Origin: Porphyridium purpureum
Lineage: Eukaryota; Rhodophyta; Bangiophyceae; Porphyridiales; Porphyridiaceae
Direction of reading: 5' to 3'
Assembly (NCBI GenBank): GCA_008690995.1
Contig: VRMN01000001.1
Span: 4,526,001-4,590,000, forward strand
DNA: 64,000 nucleotides
Shown here: one piece after another, positions 38,078 to 48,020 of the stretch
How positions within the stretch are numbered: position 1 is the stretch's first letter
How the letters are laid out: each line of letters starts with the position of its first letter
Notes under the pieces: generated by a model
What the model saw: only the letters and a program-made list of their open reading frames with translations
What the model was told of the DNA's origin: nothing
The model's database searches: none
Position numbers and translations under genes: made by a program

Positions 38078-41000
38078 TCAAACACCTTCTGCCATGTCTC
38101 GGTACGCGGCTACCAGCATGGGCGGGAGCGTCTTCTCAGCCTCCCATGTGTCGCCTCGCTTCCCCATACCCCGCCATCTCACCTTGTACTCGCGGCCTCC
38201 ACCCGCAGCCCGATCTTCCACAATTGCCTCCACCACCCAACTTGCATCTCCTCCAGCGAACACGTTCGTGCCGGCCATGTCTACCACGTCCGGGTCTGCC
38301 TTGTGCAAGCGGTTCACATGCACGAGCTGGCCATGGAGCTCTGCGTCATCTCGGCCGTTTGCGCTGACCACGACTGCGTGAACCCCGTTCCGCTTTGTGA
38401 TGCGGAAAGGTCCGAGCCACGGCTTTGTCAGCTTGCGACCCTGCCTCGTACTTGGGCACCACACGTATACGATGTCGCCCTCGGCAAACGTTTCCTTGTT
38501 CCGATGAATGTTTCTGTCATAGTACCTTGCAAACCTCTCGGCGTTCTCCGACATCTTATTCCCGGCGAGCCGATAGGCGCGCGCCAGCTGTGCGGAGATA
38601 TCTTGCGGTTGCTGGCCCCCTTCAACCGCTCGCGGTCCGGCCATGCTTGCCCAGTCCTTGGCTGGCGACCCAAACATCATTTCGTACGGCGAGAAGCCGG
38701 TGGCTGCGTGGCGCGACGTGTTGTACGCGTAGGTTACAACGGACAGCCACCTATCCCAGTCGCGCGAGCTTGCACTGACGTACGCCGACAGCATCTTGCA
38801 CAGGGTCGCATTGAAGCGCTCCACCCTTCCGTTCGTCTGCGGGTGGTAGGCTGTCGTCATGAGCCTCCGGATTCCGAGTCTGGCGCAAAGCGACGTGATC
38901 ACCTCACCGACAAAGTTTGAGCCCCGGTCGGACAAGATGGACTCCGGCGGGCCAAAGACAGTCAACCACGTCTGCAGGAAACTCCGCGCCACGGTCTCTG
39001 CCTTCTCGTCCGGGAGCGCCACGGCAACCGCCCATCGCGTCCAAGCATCCATCATGACGAGCACCTTGATATTTCCCGTTCGCGTCTCCGGACTGATGGT
39101 GAGGATGTCCATGCCTACAATTTCAAAGCGTCTGGACGCCGAGTACTGCACCATCGCCGCGTTCCGGCGGGGTGGTGGTGCCTTGCGCGCTATGCACTCG
39201 TGGCAGCACCGAACGAACTTCCGAACGTCTTCTGTCCACCCGGGCCACCACCACTGCGCGTCGGCTATCCTCGCCGCCGTCCTCGCCGTCCCCATGTGAG
39301 CTGACAGCGGGGCTCCGTGATAGACGTTGAGAACTGCCGACACAAGCGCGTCAGGGACCACCCGCCTGGGCATGTCTTTCAGCAACGCAAACACAATCCC
39401 GTCTTCGTCCACGATATACTCAGGGAAGGAGTACTTTGGCGCGGGTCCTGATAGGTTCTTGAGCTCCGCGCAGATTTGCTCGTCCTCTGCGTACGCTGCT
39501 CTGAGCTCGTCGTCCGTGGGCACAGCGTATAGCGCCCCACTGTCTTGCGTGTCCCGTACCTCCCGGACCTCTTCTTCCGTGCCAGTGTCCAGAGGAGTAC
39601 GCGATAGCGCATCGGCCACGATATTCGCTGCGCCTGGCTTGTGCTTCACGTCAAACTCGAAATCTTGCACGCGCATGATCCACCTTGCCGTCCGACCCCG
39701 TGGCTCTTTCTGGCGAAGCAGCCACAGCAGCGCCGAGTGATCCGTCACGAGAATGAACTTCTTGCCGAACAGATAGTGCCTGAACTTTTCCATGGATAGT
39801 ATGGCACCCAAGCACTCTTGCTCCGTGACGCTGTAGTTCAGCTCTGCGCCTCGGAATGCCCTTGAGTAAAAGGCCACCGGGCGCCGCTGGTCCCCTTGAA
39901 GCAAGACCGCGCCAATGCCCACCTGGCTCGCGTCGACTTCAAGAACCATCTCGGCGGCCGGATTGAATGCAACCAGGACTGCGCTACCGTCGTCCATCGG
40001 ATCACCTAGCGCATGGCGTAGGTCTATGAACGCGGCGCGCTGGTCGTCCCCGAATCTGCTCGCCCACTCTGCGCCACCGGCCGTCTTCCGGTGGAAGCCA
40101 CCTTTCTTGTCCGTCAATCCGAGCCCAGTCAGCGCTCGCCTCAGCGGGAGGGCACGCTCCTCGAAGTTCGGTATGAAGTTACGAAACCAGCCGACCAGTC
40201 CCAGGAACCGCTGCAGGTCCTTCGCTTCTTCTGGCTCTGGCCACTCCAGGATTGCCCGCGTCTTATCTACCCCAGGCCGCAAACCTTGCGGGCCAATGCG
40301 ATGGCCCAGAAACTGTACTTCTGCCAGAGCAATCTTGCACTTGCGGGCCGACAGTGTAAGTCCCGACGCCGCGAACCTTCGCAAGATCTGACGAAGTCCT
40401 TCCACATGTTCCTCGAAGGTCTCATGTCCCACTGTCAGATCGTCAATGTAGATCTGCGCGTGTGCATGGCGCATAGGGCCCAAAATCCGGTTGTTGAGTC
40501 GCTGAAACGTTGGCGGGCTATTGCAGCAGCCCTGCGGCAGACGCGTGTATTCAAATAGCCCCTCACGTGTGATCATGGCAGTCAAATGCATGCTTTCTGG
40601 CGCAAGGGGCACCTGGAAAAACCCGTCCTTGAGATCGAGAGCGCTCTTCCATCGGCGCCTCGAAAGCCAGTCGAGCATCTCCCCAACGTCTGGGATTGGG
40701 TACCTGTCCTTGATTGTGATTGCATTGAGCGGGCGAAAGTCGGTAGTCATCCGATACGATCCATCTGGTTTCCGGATCAGTACGTTGGCTGCTGCACACT
40801 CCGACGTGCTCGGCTGCAGCACTCCCTTAGCGACAAGGGCTTCGACCAGGCTGCGCTCAGCCTCGTTCTCGGCCTCTGAGCGCCTGCGCACTTTGGCCAC
40901 CAGAGGGCGCTGGCCCGGTTCGACAGTGATGGTGTGTTCCACCAGGTCCGTTAATCCCATGGACGGCCTGAACAGCACCCACGCCTCAGCTAGGACGTCG

Positions 41001-41830
41001 CCGACTCGTTTGCGCTGCTCGGGCTCGAGATGCCCAAGCTCGATGGCCGCGGCGTTGCGCAGGGCTTCCTCTTTCTCGGCCGCGTGCTTCTGCTCCAGCT
41101 GGGCGATTCGACGATCAATCTCGCCCGGTTCTTCAAGATGACCGATGTGTTCTGGGCCCGGCAGACCACTCACTTGCTCGAACGGTAGAGAACCTCCACG
41201 CTTGAAGAACACAGCTTGACCTGGCAGCACGGCCGCGACTTCTCGAACCTGGAAGTCCCAGCCGATTAAGAGATCTGTCTTGAGGTGTTCCGCCACTCGG
41301 ACCGTCTCGCACGGAAAAACGAAAGACCCGAGATGCAGATCCAGAAACCCAACGCTGACTCTGCCCAAGGAGGCGCCGTCCGGCCCTCGCGCTCCCCAAC
41401 TTGACGGCTGCGTTTTCAAGCCGAGCCGGTCAGCCACGCTCGGGCTCACCCATGTTGAGTTTGCGCCCGTGTCCAGAACTGCCAGTGCGACCACTGCCTG
41501 GCCACATGCGGTGAGCTTCACCCGCAACGTCGGACTGTTGTCCGCACGCACGGCCAGCTCCGCGTCGCCGTCTTGTTCCTTGGCGTACGCCGCGCCTTGC
41601 AACTCTGCCTCACCTGAGGCATCGCCCGGCTCCCACCATTCCATGCAGGGGGCAGCTACTGCTTGCTGCCCCACTGCCCGTTTTTTGGTCCGTGGCTCAA
41701 GCCACCGTCCGGATACGGCGCACGTGGTGCTCCACCTTGGCCCGCGGGGCGATGCACTCCCCCATCGGCCCGTGGCCATCCATTGCGGCAATCCCTCTTC
41801 AAGTGTCCAAGTTCGCCGCACTGCCAGCAC
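38078..41830 (-). CDS. pol: pol of chromodomain element
   Basis: Open frame of 1,250 codons with protease (AVLDTGANSTWVSP), RT (AAANVLIRKPDGSYRMTTDF and QIYIDDLTV), RNase H (LEVDASQVGIGAVLLQGD), integrase (HHCC region ending CHECIARK, core VGMDILTISPETRTG) and a C-terminal chromodomain-like segment (VEAIVEDRAAGGGREYKVRW, then GDTWEAE). Chromodomains of such elements bind methylated histones and direct integration to heterochromatin. The frame overlaps gag by 175 bp in a different frame, as is usual where the family relies on recoding. Confidence 0.9.
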   Translation of the reverse strand: MLAVRRTWTLEEGLPQWMATGRWGSASPRGPRWSTTCAVSGRWLEPRTKKRAVGQQAVAAPCMEWWEPGDASGEAELQGAAYAKEQDGDAELAVRADNSPTLRVKLTACGQAVVALAVLDTGANSTWVSPSVADRLGLKTQPSSWGARGPDGASLGRVSVGFLDLHLGSFVFPCETVRVAEHLKTDLLIGWDFQVREVAAVLPGQAVFFKRGGSLPFEQVSGLPGPEHIGHLEEPGEIDRRIAQLEQKHAAEKEEALRNAAAIELGHLEPEQRKRVGDVLAEAWVLFRPSMGLTDLVEHTITVEPGQRPLVAKVRRRSEAENEAERSLVEALVAKGVLQPSTSECAAANVLIRKPDGSYRMTTDFRPLNAITIKDRYPIPDVGEMLDWLSRRRWKSALDLKDGFFQVPLAPESMHLTAMITREGLFEYTRLPQGCCNSPPTFQRLNNRILGPMRHAHAQIYIDDLTVGHETFEEHVEGLRQILRRFAASGLTLSARKCKIALAEVQFLGHRIGPQGLRPGVDKTRAILEWPEPEEAKDLQRFLGLVGWFRNFIPNFEERALPLRRALTGLGLTDKKGGFHRKTAGGAEWASRFGDDQRAAFIDLRHALGDPMDDGSAVLVAFNPAAEMVLEVDASQVGIGAVLLQGDQRRPVAFYSRAFRGAELNYSVTEQECLGAILSMEKFRHYLFGKKFILVTDHSALLWLLRQKEPRGRTARWIMRVQDFEFDVKHKPGAANIVADALSRTPLDTGTEEEVREVRDTQDSGALYAVPTDDELRAAYAEDEQICAELKNLSGPAPKYSFPEYIVDEDGIVFALLKDMPRRVVPDALVSAVLNVYHGAPLSAHMGTARTAARIADAQWWWPGWTEDVRKFVRCCHECIARKAPPPRRNAAMVQYSASRRFEIVGMDILTISPETRTGNIKVLVMMDAWTRWAVAVALPDEKAETVARSFLQTWLTVFGPPESILSDRGSNFVGEVITSLCARLGIRRLMTTAYHPQTNGRVERFNATLCKMLSAYVSASSRDWDRWLSVVTYAYNTSRHAATGFSPYEMMFGSPAKDWASMAGPRAVEGGQQPQDISAQLARAYRLAGNKMSENAERFARYYDRNIHRNKETFAEGDIVYVWCPSTRQGRKLTKPWLGPFRITKRNGVHAVVVSANGRDDAELHGQLVHVNRLHKADPDVVDMAGTNVFAGGDASWVVEAIVEDRAAGGGREYKVRWRGMGKRGDTWEAEKTLPPMLVAAYRDMAEGV

Positions 41831-42954
41831 TGCGGCTGTCCGGGCAAAGCAGTCGGAAGGGCTTGGCGCTTGGCCTGTGGCCCGAAGCTCTCGACCTGGT
41901 ACACATCCTCTGCGTACAGGCCGTAGTCACGACCGCGCTTCTGGATCGTCGTGCCCGGGACCTCGCCTATGCGGCCCACTCTCTCGCGGCCAAGCGGGCG
42001 TTGCTGGCCAAACGGAGGAAGCGGGCGACTCGGTAGACCCTTCAAACCATCTTCACCGACGTGGTCCACCAGAGCTGAGCGCAGCTTGGTGAACGAGACG
42101 CTCACGCCGATCATGCGGACCGTGTTCTTCAAGAACGCGGAGTCCATGGCTTCGATCAACACGTCCTTCTTGTCCTCGTCGTCCATCTTGAGCCCGTCAG
42201 CCTTGGTCTCCAGGTCGTTCAGAAAGACACTCAAGCTGGCTTTCCCCGGTTGGAACTTCATGCGGCGGAGCTCGGCTTTCAAAGCCTGGCGGTGCTCGAC
42301 ATTGAAAAACATGGACTCCAGTGCCTTCCACACACGGTTCGCTGCGCCGGGCCCTGCCGCATCGACATCTTTGATCACGGCTTGGTACCTTGACACCGCG
42401 GGCCCACCAAAGCAAGCGCTGATGTGCTCCGCGACATTGTCCCTTGCGAGGCCAAGTGTGTCCGCGTGCGACTCCCAGCAGGTCCGCGACGCGAAGAAAT
42501 GAGCGTCACCTGGGGCCTTGATAAGAACTTGAGCACTGCGGACCGCCTCGCGAAAGGTTGCTGCGAGCTTCAACTGCTCCTCCCAGAACGACCGATCCAT
42601 GGTACGGCCCGAGGTCTGCGCCGAGTTGCGGCTGTGCGCCTGGGCCTCCAGTTCAGCAACGCGAGCGCGAAGGGCCATCACTTCGGCTCCGCCCGGTGCA
42701 GCTAGGTCTCCAACCGGGACAACGGACTCTGCGTCGGCTGCGGCTTCCAGGTGACCTGGCGTCCCCTGCTCATTGTCGACAGCTTCACCCTGGTGCTCCA
42801 CGACAGGCCCGTCTTCTGGCGCTGGGCCCCCGGCACGAGCGGCCCCTGCTTCGATGATCGCGGATCCGCTGCGTGGCTCCCCAAGTCCTGCCACAACTGC
42901 TGCCTCGCGAGGCCCACCTGCCTCTCCAACTCCTGCCCCACGCCCACGCGCCAT
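41656..42954 (-). CDS. gag: gag of chromodomain element
   Basis: 432 aa from the ATG at 42954, only about 57 bp inside the 5' LTR. It has an Ala/Glu-rich N-terminus, a helical UBN2-like gag core (ISACFGGPAVSRYQAVI, FLNDLETKADGLKM) and one CCHC knuckle (CWQCGELGHLKRDC) near the end. Confidence 0.88.
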   Translation of the reverse strand: MARGRGAGVGEAGGPREAAVVAGLGEPRSGSAIIEAGAARAGGPAPEDGPVVEHQGEAVDNEQGTPGHLEAAADAESVVPVGDLAAPGGAEVMALRARVAELEAQAHSRNSAQTSGRTMDRSFWEEQLKLAATFREAVRSAQVLIKAPGDAHFFASRTCWESHADTLGLARDNVAEHISACFGGPAVSRYQAVIKDVDAAGPGAANRVWKALESMFFNVEHRQALKAELRRMKFQPGKASLSVFLNDLETKADGLKMDDEDKKDVLIEAMDSAFLKNTVRMIGVSVSFTKLRSALVDHVGEDGLKGLPSRPLPPFGQQRPLGRERVGRIGEVPGTTIQKRGRDYGLYAEDVYQVESFGPQAKRQALPTALPGQPQCWQCGELGHLKRDCRNGWPRADGGVHRPAGQGGAPRAPYPDGGLSHGPKNGQWGSKQ

Positions 42955-43011
42955 CCTATCCCACTCCCAACCCCACACTTCCTCGCTCCCACACGACCAA
43001 TTTGCAAATTA

Positions 43012-43303
43012 TGTCACAAACGGAGCTTCTTTTCTTTACTTCTTCTTCTCTCCTCCTCTACCTCCTCTCTTCTTCCTAGCCTTTTTTCTTCGTTCGGCTG
43101 CCGCTCGCTCTGTTTTATACCCGCCTTCCGGCGCCGCAACGGCTTGCCCGGCGGGTTCAGCCCTCGGAATAACCCAATCCCGCGGCCCTCAACATAACTC
43201 AGCTGTACCACACGGTACACCCACAGCTGTACTTTCAGTACACTTAGGGACTGTACCTCTGCGTACTCGCTGTACTGAGACCTGCATCAGGTCGCTCGCG
43301 ACA
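43012..43303 (-). repeat. 5' LTR of chromodomain element
   Basis: 292 bp, apparently identical to 37078-37369; flanked on the right by TCGA, the target duplication. Confidence 0.93.
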
Positions 43304-43431
43304 TCGAGGAGTCTGACTCTGAATGACTTGGGTATTGTGAGAAGTTTGCTAGGCAGAGGTTTTCTCCCGGAGCGCGGGTTCCTCGAGCCAAGAATGCAAC
43401 TTAGTTTGAAGTCTCGCCGAGACGTCGAGCC

Positions 43432-43446
43432 AAGAGGGGGGGGAGA
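43432..43446 (+). promoter_or_regulatory. Polypurine tract of outer element
   Basis: AAGAGGGGGGGGAGA directly precedes the right LTR (TGTTATCC), the standard position of the plus-strand primer in LTR retrotransposons. Confidence 0.8.
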
Positions 43447-43747
43447 TGTTATCCGTTCGACCCCAGTCACCTAGAACGGTTCGGTTAATCCGAAACCGGT
43501 AAGCCGTTAAACCGGTAGACCGTTTAACCGTTTCTAGAAGCTTCTAGAGGTTCCGGAAACTTCTAGACGTGCGCAGAAATGCCAATGATTTGCATTGTCA
43601 TTTCTCTTGGCGCCTTGCTGTCCCTGGCGGAAGTAAGGGTATAAAAAGGCGACGCGCCTGCCCGGACTAGCCGGTCAGGTCTTGCTCGGAGAGAGAAGAG
43701 GTAAGAAGAAGACGCAGAGAGTAAAAAAAGGCACAGCATTGGTAACA
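43447..43747 (+). repeat. 3' LTR of outer Ty3-type element
   Basis: 301 bp, same ends and TATA box as 26291-26583 but with several base changes and small indels, mainly in the purine-rich R/U5 part. The sequence after it (GTAAG) does not repeat the sequence before the left LTR (CCTGT). Confidence 0.9.
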
Positions 43748-44221
43748 GTAAGTATGAAGTGACTCTCCGGAAGCTTCGGACCATGTGATACCTGACATTG
43801 GGAAGCGGAGAGGGTGGGATGTCACGGGAGTAGCCCGTGTGTTAAGGAAATGATTAAAAAATAGCCATAGTCCGTGGCCGGATACCTGGTCGCGCCGGAC
43901 CCACTGTACTGTAGGTGTACAAGGGGGCGCGTGGTAGGCCTGAAGGCCCCTACCCTTAGGGACCAGACGCGCGATGACCACCCAGTATGGAATGGGTGTA
44001 CAGCCAGGAGGTGGCTGGAACCTTCTGGAAGGTTCTAGACTCAGCGACAGCAAGGCACTGTACCTCGGAGGTACAGTGGTCGCGATGGGTATAAAAAGAC
44101 GCGCGGGTCGGCAACCAAGGAGGGGAGAGGGGGGTCGGGAGACAGAAGGGTGAAGGTGGATCTAAGTAAAAACAGGTGTATTCAAGGAAGCGTGTTCGGG
44201 CCTTGGGTACCTGTTGAGGGA

Positions 44222-44288
44222 GCGGGGGTACAGCGGGGGTACAGCGGGAGTACAGCGGGGGTACGGCGGGGGTACGGCGGGAGTACAG
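44222..44288. repeat. 11-bp minisatellite (CGGGGGTACAG)
   Basis: About six units of CGGGGGTACAG with G/A changes, inside the LTR-like block. Confidence 0.8.
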
Positions 44289-44567
44289 CGCGAGCGAGCG
44301 AGCGGGGGGTTTAACGGGGAAGGTTCGCGGATGCCCTGGGGTAAGGCGTCATTAGACGGTCCTTGTTCGGAAGTGGATCCGGGGGTGGTACGTGGGCGGG
44401 GGCGGATAAAGGAGTGATAGGCCGTTTGAAGCCGAAAGGTGAGGCAACCTCCTCCGGCTAACCCCGGCTGCCCACAACGCCTCCCCGGGTCCCGGATCAC
44501 CGTAAGGTGTGGCCGAACGGGATCCCGGTTGGGCAGCGGACGCCTGGTTCCCCCGTTACGCGCGTCT

Positions 44568-44699
44568 TCCGTGTGTGTGCTTTTGGTTGGCTGTGCCTGC
44601 TCCGTGCGTGTGCTCTTGGTTGGCTGTGTCTTTCCCGTGTGTCTGCTCTTGGTTGGTTCTGTCGGTCCCGTGTGTGGGTGCTCTTGGCTGTTTGCGTGT
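44568..44699. repeat. 33-bp tandem repeat, four copies
   Basis: Units of the form TCCGTGTGTGTGCTTTTGG plus TTGGCTGTGCCTGC. The repeat keeps an open minus frame that reads repeated QPTKSTRTE-like peptides; this is a by-product of the repeat, not evidence of a gene. Confidence 0.75.
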
Positions 44700-45184
44700 G
44701 AGCAGCGTGCGTGAGCGTCGTTGGTTCCGGGTTTCCTGCCTGCCGCAGGTCCAGTTGACTGCGGGTGTCTTGTGTTTCCTCTTGGTTGCGTGGATTGTCC
44801 AGCTTGTGTGCGTGCGTGTGCCGCTTGGCTTGCTGTTGGGTGTGCCGCGGTGTCCTGGGCCAGCACGGTTCGTGACACTTCCTCTTTTTTCACAGCCTGC
44901 GCCGACAATTTACGTCAACCGTGTCGTCTGGAATCATTGGATCGACCTCTACAGCAGTATTTGCGCCAATGCATCGTGACTGTTCACAGAAAGACTCACG
45001 TACTTGTCTTCATTTACTTTGCCGCGGCATTCTGGCGAATTTCCGACAGTCTCATCCGGCTCCCACCAACATCAGGCGTAGCAGCTGTCAGGCCGCACAA
45101 TAGGCGAATGCCGCGGTACGCCCGACAGCAGTGACTTGCACGGGGACGAACTTGCATCCTGCGCAAGCGAGCGCGCTCCAGTGA

Positions 45185-45602
45185 TGTCAGAAAGTTCACT
45201 CTTCCAAGCCACTGTACTAAGAGATGCACCTCGCATCGCTTCTCCGGGCTGTCGACAGGCAAGGGATTATGCCGAGCCTCGCAAGATCGTTCTCATGCAG
45301 GATCTCATCCCACGCCAGCCCGGCGTACAGCGGTCACCTCGTGCGAAGTATATAAGGTGGACTCCGTCTCCCGCAAGCTAATGACGGGAGAAAAAGGAGG
45401 ACCAGAGATGAGCGTAGTGAAGAACATTTAGTTAAAAAGGGTTTGTTGTCCTTATAAGCAGCAAGGGATTCTGAAGATCACCTCCTGCAGACCGACCTCA
45501 CGTCCGTGGTGGCGGGCCCACTGCCTGACGTGTAGCAGTTCTTCCCTACGCCTTCGCGGTCTCTCCGGGGCACAAAACCCCGTAAAACCGGTTTTTGTGA
45601 CA
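45185..45602 (+). repeat. Solo LTR with intact target duplication
   Basis: 418 bp beginning TGTCAGAAAG and ending TTTTTGTGACA, flanked by the perfect 5-bp direct repeat AGTGA (45180-45184 and 45603-45607). A TATA box (agtatataagg) lies at about 45346 and a GC-rich hairpin (ccccgg/ggggttttacgg region) near the end. No internal element sequence is attached, so this is the product of LTR-LTR recombination. The LTR is unrelated to the others in the window apart from TG...CA ends. It lies 385 bp upstream of the RAB2 start codon. Confidence 0.8.
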
Positions 45603-45795
45603 AGTGAGCAAAGAGGAACCGTCCTCGTTTGTATTTTTTATTTTTAACGCCGCCCCTATTTTTTAAAGTAGTTTTTGAAGAACGTGTGGTCCAAGTCCTC
45701 CTGGTCGCGACGTGGCCTGTTGAAAGGGACGAGATCTTTGGTAATCGGACCACGCGCGCAAGAGCGGGGCGCCTTTCTCAGCGGTTTCCCATTGA

Positions 45796-46623
<828 letters not shown>

Positions 46624-47144
46624 TGAGACAGTGGCCATGCGCGCTTCTCGAGCCTTTGATTCGCTTCGCGAGTGAGTAGTGCTCAGCAATATCGATTCCA
46701 AGCAACGCTCTTTTGTGTGGAGCAAAATAAAACAGGCACGACTGTCTGGAGGACATTTTGTGTTTTGGGCTCCCATCCGCGCCGGTCCGCATTCTAACTT
46801 GCGGCTGTCTCCGAGAAAGAAGTGTGATGCGGTGCCTTTGTGCGCCGTGGAAAATCCCTGCCTCACGGCGCAGCGTCGAAGCAAGCCAAAGCATCGATGC
46901 CGAGCGTTTAAACACAGCCCGGGTGATTCAATTCGTAGCTACTGAATTATACAGTTCGGTACCTGGGCTCATACACCCTGGCGGCGACCGGACGAGATAA
47001 AAATCGCTCAGCACCTTGCCCTGATAACCATTCGCTCTGGATACTATGCTGATATACTCTGCTGGGCCTCACACACACAGTAGTAACACGAAACCCAACG
47101 CTGGCATGGAAGCCTGCTGCATCTTTTCCTTCATCCCTGACCGA
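46624..47144. other. Convergent 3' intergenic region
   Basis: 520 bp between the stops of RAB2 and PEX11. It contains a likely RAB2 poly(A) signal near 46725. Short open frames only; nothing else recognised. Confidence 0.45.
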
Positions 47145-48020
47145 TCAGAGGTCGTTGAAAACATTCCGCCAAACACTACGCAAACCTAATACGGAAGCGC
47201 CAAGACCGGCACTGGCTTCCACGAAGGCACATGCCTTTGACGGATAATCTAATGCGTCCACAGTTTCGGCGCTCGCAGTCAGCACATCGAGCCAGATCTT
47301 GACCAAACTCAACATCTTCTCGAAATGCCTCGGTCGAACCGCAGAGTGACCGTGATTTGCGTGTCCGTTACTCGCGGCGTCACCGTCTGTTTTCTTTGAT
47401 TTTGCGTCGTGCACAAACTGTCTGCGGGCATCATCAAACTCAATAGTTTCAATCGTCGCATCAAGGACAGCATTTAACAGCCAAAAGATGGAGGACATCG
47501 AGCTAGCACGACTACCCAGTGCTGATCGCGGCTCGTGCAACCCGTTTCGAACCACCCATACGGTGTGGTCAAAGAAGTAATAGACGATCTCAAACCCCGC
47601 TGAAAAAATTCGGAGCAGCGCGAGCGCCCGAATCTTTGGTGAAATGTTCAGGGAGCGCAGAACGCCACATCCTCGAAAAATCGCTTGTATATCCTCAAGC
47701 ATGCGAACCAGCTTGAGAGCCTTGCGCGACGTGCTCATGGCCCGGCCTAACTTTCCGACAAAGGCATGAGCGACTAATGGGTTCAGCGGAGTTGTCGCCC
47801 CTACATGCGCTTTCATGTGTACGTCTCTACTTCGTACGGTCTTTGTGAGGCTCAGAGCCCACATGGTCAGTAGAGACGAGTACTGGACGACGCGAAACGC
47901 TTTGTCTCTCCCGTCGTTTCGCTTGAAGAAGACTACCAAGGCGTCCAAAACCTTTTTCGCCCTCTGCATCCGTTCGGCACGTGCATCTCGCCCGAGCTGC
48001 TTGTCCGACGCAGCCTCCAT
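47145..48020 (-). CDS. PEX11: Peroxisomal biogenesis factor 11 family protein
   Basis: 291 aa from the ATG at 48020. The N-terminal part carries the PEX11 signature NDGRDKAFRVVQYSSLLTMW, then SRKALKLVRMLEDIQAIF, which forms the amphipathic helix that binds and tubulates the peroxisomal membrane. A hydrophobic segment follows (IFSAGFEIVYYFFDHTVWV) and the C-terminal region has a second (ACAFVEASAGLGASVLGLRS) close to the end. PEX11 proteins drive peroxisome elongation and division upstream of the DRP/FIS1 machinery. Length is slightly above the usual 230-260 aa because of a charged loop (SKKTDGDAASNGHANHGH). Assignment by motif order is good. Confidence 0.85.
   Translation of the reverse strand: MEAASDKQLGRDARAERMQRAKKVLDALVVFFKRNDGRDKAFRVVQYSSLLTMWALSLTKTVRSRDVHMKAHVGATTPLNPLVAHAFVGKLGRAMSTSRKALKLVRMLEDIQAIFRGCGVLRSLNISPKIRALALLRIFSAGFEIVYYFFDHTVWVVRNGLHEPRSALGSRASSMSSIFWLLNAVLDATIETIEFDDARRQFVHDAKSKKTDGDAASNGHANHGHSAVRPRHFEKMLSLVKIWLDVLTASAETVDALDYPSKACAFVEASAGLGASVLGLRSVWRNVFNDL

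Larger units (their letters stand above)
37078..43303 (-). mobile_element. Chromodomain-bearing Ty3/gypsy element (chromovirus-type), young, apparently whole
   Basis: 6,226 bp in reverse orientation inside the 3' part of the outer element, with a 4-bp target duplication TCGA at 37074-37077 and 43304-43307. Its 292-bp LTRs read identical, so the insertion is recent. Gag with a zinc knuckle and a 1,250-codon pol ending in a chromodomain-like region identify the chromovirus branch. A 0.7-kb non-coding tail with tandem repeats separates pol from the 3' LTR. It looks whole at the level of structure. Confidence 0.92.
26291..43747 (+). mobile_element. Ty3/gypsy-type LTR retrotransposon, old, split by two younger insertions
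   Basis: The outer element is bounded by related LTRs that start TGTTATCC and end GGTAACA (26291-26583 and 43447-43747). It has a PBS-like site just inside the left LTR, gag with a zinc knuckle, pol in the order protease, RT, RNase H, integrase (the Ty3 order), and a purine tract before the right LTR. Its own DNA is 26291-29753, 35516-37077 and 43308-43747, about 5.5 kb, allowing for the short target duplications. A copia element sits within the RNase H region and a chromodomain element beyond the integrase, both in reverse orientation. The two LTRs differ by several substitutions and small indels, so it is older than its inserts. It is broken, at least by these two insertions. No matching direct repeat flanks it. 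Confidence 0.9.
43820..44877 (+). repeat. LTR-like block, possibly a solo LTR or remnant
   Basis: About 1,058 bp beginning TGTCACGGG and ending GTTCGTGACA, so it has TG...CA ends with inverted TGTCAC/GTGACA. Near its middle is a TATA box (gggtataaaaagacg at about 44087) preceded by a ttctggaaggttctaga motif and followed by a purine-rich stretch, the same layout as the outer element's LTR. I find no target duplication, so the exact ends and solo-LTR status are uncertain. Confidence 0.4.

Noticed and set aside
44162-44908. Minus-strand ORF of 248 codons with QPTKST-like peptide repeats
   Set aside because: The repeats are explained by the 33-bp tandem DNA repeat inside an LTR-like block; no domain.
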